Source of the DNA: Acanthaster planci
Lineage: Eukaryota; Echinodermata; Asteroidea; Valvatida; Acanthasteridae
NCBI RefSeq assembly: GCF_001949145.1
Contig: NW_019091467.1
Span: forward strand, 927,831 to 956,735
Direction: 5' to 3'
Length of the DNA: 28,905 bases
The notes beneath the pieces are model-generated. The model was not told the DNA's origin. It saw only the letters and a program-made list of their open reading frames with translations, and ran no database searches. Below are positions 1 to 9,249 of the stretch, piece after piece (the first letter of the stretch is position 1; the number at the start of each line of letters is the position of its first letter). The position numbers were made by a program, and so were the translations under genes.

Positions 1-825
1 TATACAAGTGGAACTCCCCGTTTAATTCCTCAAGCAATACAAAGTGAAACCAATTGATTTTACATGTACCTTGAACAAAGGTATAAAAAAACACACCTTT
101 GTTTAGTCTTTGACAATTCTTCTTTCTTGATGTGGATTACATGTACATGTATACAACACCTAGAACTTTACTTGTCTTCATCAAAGCTCACACTGACATG
201 ACTTACTTCTGAACACATGCAAAGCACATGTTTGTCCACACATGACACATGTGGAATGGCTTCGGGCCCTAATTATGACCTTATTAGGATGTGTATGTCC
301 AAATAGTCAAATTTATGCAAATTAGTAAAAAACAAAAGTGAAGCCTATTTAGTACTTTTACAAAAGCTTGGGGCCTCATTTCCATTTACGCAAATGAGGT
401 GGTAGTGGTTTCTGTACAGTGTAAAAGCATTGCATTGCCAGCAATGCATGGTTCTTACAGTGTTGGACGTACAGGGTGTCGGACGTACACATCTGATTCC
501 ACAATTTTTGAGGATTTGAAAAATAATTGGGGGAGTTAAGCTGATGTCTAGAAAGAAGGAACTCATTGTGCTTTGTATTGTAAATTTGGCAGCCTTTTGC
601 TAAAGGGTGCACTCAGGGGATAAAAAACTATGTCATTTTGGTGTCGGAGGTACATAAGTATTTAAAACCAATTTTTCAGTATCATATAAAAGCCAAATTC
701 CTGAATGTTGTTAGAAATGAAGTATGTTTCATGAAAGTATACACCATAAGCTTCAAAATTATATATAATTTGTCACATTTGGACCAGTCTGAAATTTTGG
801 CCCAGAGGTTGATGCTTCTGTGGAA
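1..825. other. Intergenic, no gene recognised
   Basis: I see no coding exon or RNA gene here. The stretch is AT-rich with several ACATGTA words near 140-155, and two small hairpins: an 8-bp stem CCTCATTT/AAATGAGG at 374-399, and GCATTGC/GCAATGC around 427-447. A short direct repeat of GGACGTACA occurs near 463-490. Short open frames in this part have no recognisable similarity and look like chance. Confidence 0.5.
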
Positions 826-1399
826 CTGCCCATGTAGTATTTGTCTAGAAATTCAAAGGTGCTATTATAAACAACACGCTCGATGATCTTGGAAAATGAT
901 AAAAGTATACAGAGATTGGACAATAATTGTTTACCACTGCTGGGTCGCCAGTTTTAAAGGTTGGAGTAACTCTAGCCCTAACAGTCCTCAATCCTTCACC
1001 TGTTGGAGGACTAAGGACTGTTTGGGCTAGAAACCTTCATATCATTAGGAACTGCACCACTTGGCATAAAGTAGTTTACGATATGTGTAAGAGGCCTAGC
1101 ATTAGTTGTTACAATTTGTTTCAGTAAAGAACTACTTATTGAATCAAAACCAGGACTAATTTTATTAGGTAAGTTAATTTCTTCTGTAGCAGGAGAGAGA
1201 AAAGTGCAATTTGAATTAGGGTTCAGTAAATAGTCACGGAAATTAAGATCTGAGGTATTTTTGCTAGCAAGATTTCTACCCACGGTAACAAAATAATTAT
1301 TAAAATGATCAGCTATGAGTTGGGGGTTAATTACATTGGTAGCATCTATCTCAATCATATTAATTTCAGATTGCGGTATAGGAGTACAATGTTAACTAT
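826..1399 (-). mobile_element. LINE (non-LTR retrotransposon) fragment, RT N-terminal part
   Basis: Read on the minus strand, this encodes the linker between endonuclease and reverse transcriptase and the beginning of the RT domain of a CR1/Jockey-like LINE. Visible motifs in order are IADHFNNYFVTVGRNLAS, then ISPGFDSISSSLLK, PLTHIVNYFMPSGAVPNDMK, then VTPTFKTGDPAVVNNY and PISV, then FSKIIERVVYN. These match the usual family pattern in order and spacing. The frame is broken: a 59-bp hairpin insertion (972-1030) separates MKV from the VTPTFK motif, and a further shift lies near 895-905 before FSK. No catalytic YxDD motif, endonuclease or tail is present, so this is a dead truncated copy. The exact clade is not certain, and the right limit is approximate. 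Confidence 0.8.
972..1030. repeat. 59-bp hairpin insertion inside the LINE fragment
   Basis: The segment begins CTAGCCCTAACAGTCCT and ends AGGACTGTTTGGGCTAG, so its two ends are near-perfect reverse complements over about 17 bp with a short loop. Removing it with one copy of the terminal CTAG brings the LINE frame back into register across the junction. It therefore looks like a foldback insertion of about 55 bp with a 4-bp CTAG target duplication. What mobilised it is unknown. Confidence 0.65.
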
Positions 1400-2505
1400 T
1401 CAATGTGTTTATATATTCCATTTAACATTCTCAAACTCTTTAGGGAAATTATTGCGTTTTGAGTTACAGAGGACATTGGTATCAAAGAATAGTTTTGTAA
1501 TTCCCATACAGAGCTCAATTAGAGTCAGGGCTAGCTATAATATTTACAATAAAGCTTATTTTCACAGATATAGACTTGCATAAACTAATAGCAATCCAGG
1601 ACATTTAGGTGTTAATTCTTAGATCTACATTTCTCTTGCTTAAAAGGGTTATGTTTGTCAAGACAGTCATTGATAATACCATAAAATGAATAAATGATCA
1701 ATTGGCATCCTCAGCATTTAAATGGGCCTCCAGTCACAAGATGAATGATGATCATTAAAATTTGTTACATTTTCGGATGTAAAGTATTGGGCTAGACTAT
1801 GTTGATATCTAACATGGTTTACTTTGAGTGAGTGTGAGGTGAATATCAGAAAGTGACCAGGTAATTGATAAGGGAAGTATATTTGTGATTATCAATTTGC
1901 AGCAAAGCTTCGAGTTTCAGTTGTGGAAATATAAAAGCATTATTTTTATTAGCATGAATAGGTAATTCAGCCTGAAATTTTTCACGAACTAAGGTTTTCT
2001 GATTTCAAAGTCAAGAATTGACTTAGAAAACACAATTTGTCAGGCCACTCCCATAGGTTTGTTCACCATGTTCACAGGGCTTCAAGTGATGTGCGTGAAC
2101 GGAGCTATTTAAAAAAAAATTATTTTCACCTGTCAAGTATTTATGTAAAATGACTCTTACATGAAGCAGTCCCTACCCGGAGGCAGTCTAGTAATGGGCC
2201 CTATTTATGAGACTAAAATGAGCCACTTCTTCAGATTGCTGTTTTAGCAGGAATTGGCCTTGGCAATAACATGAATAATGGGGTGTCGTCAATGACGCCA
2301 TCAGAAATTAGGCCGACTACAAACTCAGTACCGGTAACAGTTGAAATAAATCTAGGAAAGCACTAATAGGTAAATTAATGTTTCTTAAAACTGTGAGCTC
2401 GTGGATGACTCAAGTTTTCTAAATATCTTCCACGTATACTCACATTTTGTGTTGAAAACAGCCAACACCCCGACACCGGCAGCCTCTGTTCACCACTTTT
2501 CTCGG
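1400..2505. other. Intergenic, no gene recognised
   Basis: AT-rich unique-looking sequence. I see no exon with plausible splice sites, no RNA gene and no clear terminal repeats. The left part (about 1400-1600) could be further decayed sequence upstream of the RT fragment in the same LINE, but I cannot recognise its translation. Confidence 0.4.
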
Positions 2506-2528
2506 TTTTTTTTTTTTTTTTTTTTTTT
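2506..2528. repeat. Poly-T tract (23 nt)
   Basis: An uninterrupted run of 23 T is followed directly by a GC-rich stretch containing TGACGTCG. It could be a simple low-complexity tract or the poly-A tail of a retroposon inserted on the minus strand. No internal RNA polymerase III promoter boxes or target duplication were recognised beside it. Confidence 0.6.
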
Positions 2529-2997
2529 GCGCTGTGACGTCGTTTCGACCGCCGCGTTTGACGGATCGGTCTCGTTCAAACTAAACCAACATATAAGGTA
2601 CCTAAAGTTGGTATATATACTTAGGAACTACACAGATTAGTTATATATAACATAATAATATTTAATGATTTTTTCAAGTAAAAATCAATGAAAGGTAGAA
2701 AAATAAATCAATCAAAATGTAGAAGCTACATTGATTGTCTTGCCGAAAAAAAAACTGTAAACGCGGGCTTTTGTACTTTCGTGCCAACTGTGAATGCCGC
2801 GCGACTGTACTTTGCACCTGGATTTAGCAAACGCCGAGTCAGATGGTATCAAAAAGCGCATACACAGAAAGAATTTTGTGACTTTTGAAAAACGGGGTTT
2901 GAAATCTCACTTCAAGTTCTGAAGTATGCCCTCGACATAGGCCTAGAAGTTCTTTTCCAAGTTTCATTACTTGGATTAGGCCTTCCTGGAAACTTAT

Positions 2998-3191
2998 CAG
3001 TGGCGTAGCTAGGATTTTACTGGTGGGGGCACAAAGGGCACCAGCTTTCAGTGGTGTGGTTTTGGGGGCAAGTTTTTGTTAGCCTTGTTCAATATCCATT
3101 CATCCCTTTTTTCAGGGGAGGGGGACACCTGGGGGCACCGGGAATTTGTGGGGGCACGTACCCTCTCAGGACCTCCATGGGTACGCCACTG
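2998..3191. mobile_element. Short TIR DNA element, hAT-like nonautonomous
   Basis: The left end reads CAGTGGCGTAGC and the right end TACGCCACTG, giving a 10-bp perfect terminal inverted repeat. The body is G-rich with several GGGGGCAC words. The flanks are AAACTTAT on the left and AAACTCGT on the right, a degraded 8-bp direct repeat as expected for hAT target duplication. There is no transposase coding capacity. The element sits immediately left of the first duplicated GPCR unit. Confidence 0.75.
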
Positions 3192-3688
3192 AAACTCGTC
3201 GGCGTAATTAAAAATGCACTAATAACCAATCAGATAATAATTAGGCTTTCAATCACAATATCCGGCAAATAGATCTCGTCATACAATCAACTAATCAATT
3301 TAAACTGTCTGCCCATAATTGAGTCACGATGTAAACTTATCATTCATGCAATTAACACGTTTTAAGTCATTGCAAGGGTTTTCTTTAATCCAATCAGTGA
3401 TGGCTGCATGGATGTTGCCCGTCACTCCGTCACTCACAATTAAGATGTCACCTCAACTGGTTCTCTTTTACAATTGCTGCTAAGTAAGTATAAATGGTTT
3501 AAAACATCCACATCGACTGATAATGCACGTCTGTTCTTCGTGATGCGCAACTCTTCCTTTCCTGAAGCTTCCACTGTGGATGTCAGAGGTATGCACCGTA
3601 TGTTAGTAAGGAGGGCCTAACTGATGTTGAAGCATAGATTGAAAATCGCACACAAAACAGCGAACTGTTTTTCATATTTCTAAAAAAG

Positions 3689-4120
3689 GATGAACTTGAA
3701 ATTGACAGGTGGAAACCCTGACAAGGACGTATGCCGCAGGCATAAACGTGGTAGAAGTGACCTCTGAAATGCCGTCAGAAACTCGGCTGCAGCCGCTCAG
3801 TGTCGTTGGTGGCATGCATTTCTTGGCTATAAGCAAGTCACTTGAACCTACTCGCTCTGATTGTTCTCAGCCTCGTAACAGTTGCTGATCAATGCATTTC
3901 CACACTTGATCGAACTGATTTTCATGACAAATGGATGCTCAGTGATTTTCTACTCACACTATCAGGAATTGTCGTCCCGACGTTTTATGTCCTGAGTTGC
4001 CTGTCCCTCATCCGTTGATCGGTATATCGCCATATCTACCCACTTAGCTACTTGGAACTTATGAAACCGTGCAAGGTGGAAGTCAAAGTCGCTTGTGTAT
4101 GGACTATCACTTTTATACAG
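3689..4120 (+). pseudogene. Truncated class A GPCR pseudogene (unit A)
   Basis: This is a broken relative of the two intact receptors. About 3751-3870 resembles the TM1 region (CTCAGTGTCGTTGGTGGCAT matches the intact genes' start of TM1). Most of the TM1-TM2 segment is then missing. The segment LSGIVVPTFYVLSCLSL aligns with the TM3 block of the intact genes. An in-frame TGA at 4016-4018 follows, and the VDRYIAI motif is present only in a different frame, so a small deletion has shifted the frame. Similarity stops soon after the TM4 tryptophan, so TM5-TM7 are absent. A conserved AATAAA (4413-4418) lies downstream. Similarity and the disabling changes are visible directly; loss of function is inferred. 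Confidence 0.8.
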
Positions 4121-4412
4121 GTAGTATTTATACACTACAAAACGAAAATATCAACTCTTTTCGTGAGACCCCGCACTTTATTCTTAGAACCAGTAACAGA
4201 ATATATTCATGTGGATTACTTACGCACGTATACGTTTTGACATCTCACTTGAAACATGAGCGCCAATATAGACAAAGCAGGATCACCAGTTTAATACAAA
4301 AGGCGCAGATTTCAATGTTGCACTTGGCCCTATACCCAGGAAAGAATCGTGTGCATCTTATTGCTGGCCCTCAAAAGACTGATTAGATGTAGCCTGGAGT
4401 TTATTATGCATC

Positions 4413-4418
4413 AATAAA
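4413..4418 (+). promoter_or_regulatory. Candidate poly(A) signal of the GPCR pseudogene
   Basis: AATAAA lies in the block AGCCTGGAGT..CAATAAACC, which is conserved at 8836-8841 in the second unit. Its place downstream of the truncated receptor in both units suggests it ended the ancestral transcript. Confidence 0.45.
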
Positions 4419-4812
4419 CCGTTCTACCGTACTGTGCAAATTTCAACCAGTTACAACAATGCAAAACACAACATCGAGTATATTATATAAGGACTACAGT
4501 TCAGTTATACCACAATGGAGTAGATTGATCACGCGACGGACAACTTAATAAAATCGACGTTTGAACAGTCAGCCGGCTAATAAAGCCTGGTAATCCCGGT
4601 GACACTAGTGGCAGCTTAATTTTCATTTTTAAGCTGAGGGTTGCTAAATATACAAAGTCATTGACAGCTATGACGAACACAGTGATTTTATCAGTATCCT
4701 CAACCATCCTTGCAGCGGCGTTTATGACAACTCTGATGACTTGCGACAGCGTAATGTAGATTCGTCATCCACACTCTTTCCGATCTCCATATACTGTACG
4801 AGTAACACTACC

Positions 4813-4821
4813 ATGCAGTAA
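4813..4821 (+). promoter_or_regulatory. Three-codon upstream ORF (ATG CAG TAA) before GPCR 1
   Basis: ATGCAGTAA ends one base before the receptor ATG at 4823. In the second unit the matching ATGCAG is open and in frame with the receptor, so the same ATG has become an N-terminal extension there. If the leader is transcribed through this point, the minimal upstream ORF could reduce initiation at 4823. That effect is inference. Confidence 0.4.
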
Positions 4822-4822
4822 G

Positions 4823-5782
4823 ATGGAAAACCTCACAAACATAAATGGCACAGACAATGTTGCGGTTGCACTGACCACCGAAATAATGGCAGTGGCTCCT
4901 CTGGGGTCGCTCAGTGTGATTGGTATCACCTTCTTGATTCTCACGATCGTCCTGGTTGTCACGCTGAATCCACTCTGCCTGCTTATTCTCCGTCGCGCCA
5001 GCGGCATCCAGGAAACCACCAAGATGTTCATGGCCTCGCTCACTGTTACGGATCTCTGCAGTGGGATTTTTGTCGCAACTCCACTGTTGTTGGAATTGAT
5101 AAATAACGGCACCTGGGTGTTGGGCAATTTTCTCTGCACGATATCAGGAATCGTCACTCCAACATTTTATACCTTAGACTGCTTGTCCCTTGTTCTTTTA
5201 AGCGTTGACCGATACATCGCTATCATCCATCCGTTGCGCTACTCAAGTTTGATGACAAAGCGGTCAGCAGGAATCAGCATCGGTCTTTTGTGGGTCGCAA
5301 CATTTACAGTACATATTGTTTGGTTTGGCATATTTGTGAGAAGTGAAGTAAGTGGCAGTGGGAATTGGTGCGTCTTCCCTTGCCAGAGGTGTTTCTTTTC
5401 ATACCACTGCGTATATGTCGTCTCTGTTGGGATTATCGTGGTAGTCTACGTTCGCATTCTTAAAGTAGCTCGAAGTCAGGCCCGTCGCATCGCTGCTCAG
5501 AATCACATTGGCAATCCCGCAAGACAGAACGAACCACAACCAGTCAGTACCAAGTCTGCTTCCACCGTGATCCTCATAACGACCGCCTTGTGTGTCTGCT
5601 GGGCTCCGTCGTTTATCGCGCTGTCATTGTACGCGTTTGGCGTTGCCATCAGTTCAACAGCTCTCATTGTAATACAGACCGGCTTCTTCACGAATTGCTG
5701 GCTGAACGTGGTCATCTATTATTGGAGGAACCGGGAACTTCGCCAAACGATACACAGAGTAGTCTTTTTATGCTGCCACTGA
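4823..5782 (+). CDS. Intronless rhodopsin-like (class A) GPCR, copy 1
   Basis: A seven-transmembrane receptor of 319 aa in one exon, expected in the plasma membrane coupling an unknown ligand to G proteins. The N-terminus carries NLT and NGT glycosylation sequons (N3, N8). TM1 spans about 29-55 (N49 in LN, the conserved 1.50 position). TM2 carries D77 (SLTVTD). C105 starts TM3, and a DRY motif is at 129-131 with IAIIHPLRY following. W157 marks TM4. The second extracellular loop is cysteine-rich (C183, C187, C190). TM6 has CWAP (259-262). TM7 has NVVIY (295-299) in place of NPxxY. The tail is very short and ends CCH. TM5 lacks the usual proline. Overall it resembles amine/melatonin-type alpha receptors, but the ligand cannot be read from sequence. 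The start at 4823 is the first long-frame ATG and is conserved with copy 2 (9274). Confidence 0.92.
   Translation: MENLTNINGTDNVAVALTTEIMAVAPLGSLSVIGITFLILTIVLVVTLNPLCLLILRRASGIQETTKMFMASLTVTDLCSGIFVATPLLLELINNGTWVLGNFLCTISGIVTPTFYTLDCLSLVLLSVDRYIAIIHPLRYSSLMTKRSAGISIGLLWVATFTVHIVWFGIFVRSEVSGSGNWCVFPCQRCFFSYHCVYVVSVGIIVVVYVRILKVARSQARRIAAQNHIGNPARQNEPQPVSTKSASTVILITTALCVCWAPSFIALSLYAFGVAISSTALIVIQTGFFTNCWLNVVIYYWRNRELRQTIHRVVFLCCH
5416..5580 (+). repeat. 165-bp tract identical to 9852-10016
   Basis: From the TM5 codons through the third intracellular loop into early TM6, the two receptor genes show no base difference over 165 bp. The sequence on both sides (second extracellular loop before, TM6-ECL3 after) differs at many positions, including replacements. 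The sharp edges suggest recent gene conversion rather than uniform young duplication. Confidence 0.85.
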
Positions 5783-5797
5783 CATTTCTATGTCAAC

Positions 5798-5860
5798 TTC
5801 ATAGGCGGATCTAATGAGGGGGGGGTGAGGAGGGTTGCAACCCCCCTTCAGCTTCGGACT
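5798..5860. repeat. G-rich interspersed repeat remnant after GPCR 1
   Basis: Begins ATAGGCGGATCTAATGAG, followed by a G8 run and GGGTTGCAACCC, then CCCCCCTTCAGC. Homology between the two GPCR units stops here, just after the receptor stop codon. This suggests an insertion at the end of unit A. Termini are not clear, so the limits are approximate. Confidence 0.45.
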
Positions 5861-5924
5861 AAATGGAACTTCCAAGGAAATGAAGGAAAATGAGTACAAA
5901 AAAATCTGAAGGTGGAAACTCTGG

Positions 5925-6041
5925 TGTTAATTTAACACCGTGAGTATTATCGGAGACAATACCAGACTGGGTGTAGTCCTCTGATAACACCCATAGGGTG
6001 TTAAAATAACACTAATTTGACACCACGGCTTTTGCAGTGTA
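5925..6041. repeat. Palindromic GGTGTTAA..TTAACACC repeat
   Basis: Contains GGTGTTAATTTAACACC, then AACACCCATAGGGTGTTAAA, and ends GGCTTTTGCAGTGTAC. The last part resembles the TTTTGCAGTG terminus common in short DNA transposons, and internal GGTGTTA/TAACACC palindromes recur. No matching left terminus is visible, so this is probably a truncated nonautonomous element. Confidence 0.5.
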
Positions 6042-6984
6042 CAATAGCACTCGTGTGCATCAAAGTTGGAAGCAGTAGCCTATTAACTCACATATAACTT
6101 ATGTAAGACGTACTGGAAACACTTGACACTTGGACTACAATATACATTTACCCATTATACTGACGGTAGCTGTTGAAACGGAAATTGACACTGACCTGAA
6201 GTTTCTTTGTTATCGTACTTCTGTTATACGTGCTATGTGGAATTTCTGACAAATGGCCAATTACATTGATTCTCGCTAGTTACGATAATCTGACTTTCGT
6301 TACGAGCATTTTAAGAGATGGCACTTAGTAGACCCATGTAGCCAAGTCTGACTTCTTAATGTTGCTTACGTTATGCAATTTAATGATTCATTACACTACC
6401 AAATATGTAGAGACACAATATCCTACAAAACAGATTGTTGGTCGTTCAGATCGTGTGGCCCCTTCATTTCTTCATCATGAGTATTGGTAGGAAATCTGAC
6501 AAACTGGTCATGAGTGTCAAAAAGTAAAAATTTTGATGAGTTGAGATTTCTGGTTTTTCCTCATCGCTATAACCTGGGTACGTATGATGACTTATTAAAG
6601 AATGTCGGTGGAAAGTGCAAGTTAAAAGGCGCACGGCATTGCGTGTGAAATAATTTCATGTCCACAATTCAAGCTTGACTGTCTTTCTAAAGCTAAAACA
6701 TGAACACATCGATTAATGTATATACAAATAATACCTTTCCTACTCTCTACATCTTATGAATTCAGAGTCAATATACTGCACATTACTACTAATCCCAGAT
6801 CAAGCCTGTGTTTGATGTAATAAGCCACTTATAATTGAAAAGGCAAAGTTCTAAACACAGTTTATACAACCAAATCAGCTGAATGCTAAAATCAGAAGCC
6901 TTTTATTAACTTGCAGCACGCGATCTTGTGTTCACAGAGCCTCCGTTCATCAAAATCGTCAAAATGTCACTTGAAATACATGAA
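6042..6984. other. Spacer between the two GPCR units, no gene recognised
   Basis: AT-rich sequence with no GPCR similarity, no exon-like frame and no clear terminal repeats. It separates unit A from unit B and does not align with sequence left of unit A in any way I can see. Confidence 0.5.
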
Positions 6985-7614
6985 ACTTAAATGTGATTAA
7001 AAATGACACATGTATGGGTAATAATTAGCATATCCCGATAGGAATTAGCATGTCAAACACACACTCCGGTAAACACGTCTCGTCATACAATTCCACTTTG
7101 TCCACTTCAGCAGTCCATCATTTTACCACAGATTCATGGGGTTTAAAGTGATTGCAAGGGTTTTCATTCAATAAATATCCCAAAAGAGTTGGCTGAATGC
7201 TGTCCATCAGTCATGCCAACTCAATTTGTGTGTGTTTGTTTTGTTTTGGTTCTTTTTTTAGTTGCTGGTAAGTATAAAACCCCCGCACGGGCAGTATTAA
7301 TGCGCATGATGTGTGCTCTTCGTGATCTCTAACTCTTCCTTTCCTGAAGACATTGCTAACTCCACTGTGGCTTCCAGATGTATTTTTAAGAGCAACTGAT
7401 TGTGAAATATAAAGATTGAAGATCGCACAAAAGCAGCAAACTATTTTCAAATCTCTAAAAAAGCGGTGACCCTGAAAATGGCAGGAGGAAATCCTGACAT
7501 GAATGTGCGCCGTCGGCATCATCATGGTAGAAGTGATCGTTGGTGGCATTTTCTTGACTCCAAGTCACTCTGAACCTATTCACTTTGTGTTTTTCCCACT
7601 GTCCTACATTTGAA

Positions 7615-7783
7615 GCAAGATATGGGACGGAGAGACCCCCCAGCCTTTGTGTTGGTCATTGTTTGATCGGAATTTCAGGACTTCTTTACAGACTTCGGGG
7701 GGGGGGGGTTAGGTAACAATAGTCTATAGAGTATGTATAGGGATTGGACAGGTAAGGGGGTACCCCTCCGTCCCATATCTTGC
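7615..7783. mobile_element. 169-bp inverted-repeat element (MITE-like) in the pseudogene
   Basis: The left end GCAAGATATGGGACGGAG and the right end CTCCGTCCCATATCTTGC are perfect reverse complements over 18 bp, followed by C-rich and G-rich arms that continue the pairing. The interior holds a G12 run (7697-7708). It has no coding capacity and is absent from unit A. No clear target duplication is visible. Confidence 0.75.
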
Positions 7784-7985
7784 CTGGTATACTGTCAAAT
7801 ACAACCCGGATGTCCATGGCGTCACTCACAGGTTATGATTAGTACAATGGGATTTTTGTGGCACTTGCACTTTCGATCGAACTGATTATCACGACAAGAG
7901 GGTGCTCGGTGACTTTCTACACACTATGAAGGAATCTACCCTACGGTTTATACATTAAGTTGCCTGTACCTAATCTTTGAAACCA

Positions 7986-8409
7986 TAGAGGGATTTCACA
8001 TTAGCTTCATCTGCGCATATCCACATCAACTGCGAGCATCTCTGTGTTGGACTTTGTTGAGCGCGCCCGTGGAGTCCACTCAGTACATGCAGTATCCGGT
8101 TCTTAAGTGTGGCGCCACTTCAGTTTAAACCACGCCCACTGCACAAGATACACGACCATCGCAGGTACGTTAGTTCGCGATAAATTGCCGTTATTTTTTC
8201 TTTTGATTTTACGTGTTGAGTCATCCTGAAAGATTCTTCCATTGAAAGTTGAAGCCTGGTAAGTCTTAATTTAACATACCTTTATGTATTTTGTATCTTG
8301 GCTCCTTACTTCCCATCGTATTAAGAACTGAAGCTAACACATACAGCCTCGTTTTCAAACGCGGAAATGCGCAGATCGACGCTAAAAGCGTCGTATTGAG
8401 ATCCCTCTA
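7986..8409 (+). mobile_element. 424-bp MITE, copy 1, inserted at the DRY site of the pseudogene
   Basis: The ends read TAGAGGGATTTCACATTAGC and, reverse-complemented, TAGAGGGATCTCAATACGAC. Beyond the first bases, an imperfect terminal inverted repeat of about 50-60 bp continues (ATCTGCGCAT near both ends, GCGAG/CGAGG). The right arm contains a short GACGCTAAAAGCGTC palindrome. A second, inverted copy lies at 14445-14874 with high similarity along its length, including CCACTTCAGTTTAAACCACG and ACGACCATCGCAGGTACGTT. TA at both edges suggests TA target use. No transposase frame is present. Confidence 0.85.
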
Positions 8410-8835
8410 TTGATCGAAACTCGATCGCCATTATCCATCCACTTCGCTACTTGGACCTTTTGAAACCGAGCAAGGCAGAAGCCACAGTCGTTTATGTGTG
8501 GGCTATGTAAATATAGTACATGTATTTATACATCAAAAACACGTACAGAAAATATCCGCTCCAAATGTGGGACTCTGTCACCCTGCACTTTATTCTTAAT
8601 TTCCAACAGAAAATATTGGATGGATTTAATCGGTGATTCCTTCGGCAGTTTAACATCTCACTTGCACTATTAGCGCCAATATTGACAAAGCATCCAGGCA
8701 AATAATTCCGACTTAGATTGACAAGCTCTAGGCGGAGATTTTATTGTTGAACTCAGCCCTACCCATTGAAATTTCAGAATCACGTACATCTTACGGGTGA
8801 CTTTCAGAAAGCTGATTAAATGTAGCCTGGAGTCC

Positions 8836-8841
8836 AATAAA
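8836..8841 (+). promoter_or_regulatory. Candidate poly(A) signal, unit B
   Basis: AATAAA inside TGTAGCCTGGAGTCCAATAA, the counterpart of 4413-4418 in unit A. Conservation in both units supports an ancestral role at the end of the now broken receptor. Confidence 0.45.
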
Positions 8842-9249
8842 CCAGTCTCCTCAACCAATCGTAATGATTTTAATCAGTTATAACAGTAAAACCCCCTAAA
8901 ACAAAACAAAAACAACGCAACATCCAATATAACCCATAGTTTAGTAGTTAAGCCACAATGGTGATGGACAATTGACTTAATAAATTGAAGTTTCGATCAG
9001 GCGACTGATCAAGCCTGCCAGTCCTAGTCATAATTAAAGTAGGTGGCAGCTTATTTGCTTTTTAAAGCGGAGGGTCACTAAATACACAAAGTCATTCACT
9101 GTTTATGACGCACACTGTGAGTTTCATCAGTATCCCTACCAATCCTTGCAGCGGCGTTCATCATTCTAACCACACAGCCTTGGCAACTCTGGTGACTTGC
9201 GATAGTGTAATGGGCCTGTAGAGAGTTTCCAATCTCAAAAAACACTGTC

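Larger units (their letters stand above)
3195..5800 (+). repeat. GPCR duplication unit A
   Basis: This segment aligns in order with 6985-10230. Shared landmarks: CTCGTCATACAAT (near 3275 and 7078), TTGCAAGGGTTTTC (near 3371 and 7153), a TAAGTATAAA box (near 3486 and 7270), CTCTTCCTTTCCTGAAG (near 3551 and 7332), a truncated GPCR pseudogene, a conserved AATAAA (4413 and 8836), CCTTGCAGCGGCGTT upstream of the gene, and the intact GPCR. Unit A is about 2.6 kb. Unit B is about 3.24 kb; the 593 bp of two insertions explain nearly all of the difference. Confidence 0.85.
7478..8510 (+). pseudogene. GPCR pseudogene (unit B) split by two insertions
   Basis: Counterpart of the pseudogene at 3689-4120. 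Recognisable pieces are a start-like ATG with MAGGNPDMNVRRR, then after the first insertion ATGTCCATGGCGTCACTCAC (matches MFMASLTV of the intact genes), then NGIFVALAL with a stop before it, then a TM3 remnant. A 424-bp MITE lies just before the DRY position. After it, GATCGCCATTATCCATCCAC encodes the IAIIHPLRY match, followed by KPSKAEA and VWAM ending in TAA at 8508-8510. TM5-TM7 are missing, as in unit A. Multiple stops and shifts make it non-functional. Confidence 0.82.

Noticed and set aside
3051-3272. 73-codon frame on the plus strand
   Set aside because: It overlaps the hAT-like element with its G-rich body and shows no conserved protein feature.
3480-3495. TAAGTATAAA as a TATA box in unit A (also near 7270 in unit B)
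   Set aside because: Conserved between units, but equally readable as a splice donor (GTAAGTATA in unit B). Without transcript data I do not assign it as a promoter.
4765-5157. 130-codon open frame on the minus strand
   Set aside because: It lies antisense over the first third of GPCR copy 1, and a similar antisense frame recurs over copy 2 (9096-9578). Such frames follow from the codon use of the receptor; no domain is recognisable.
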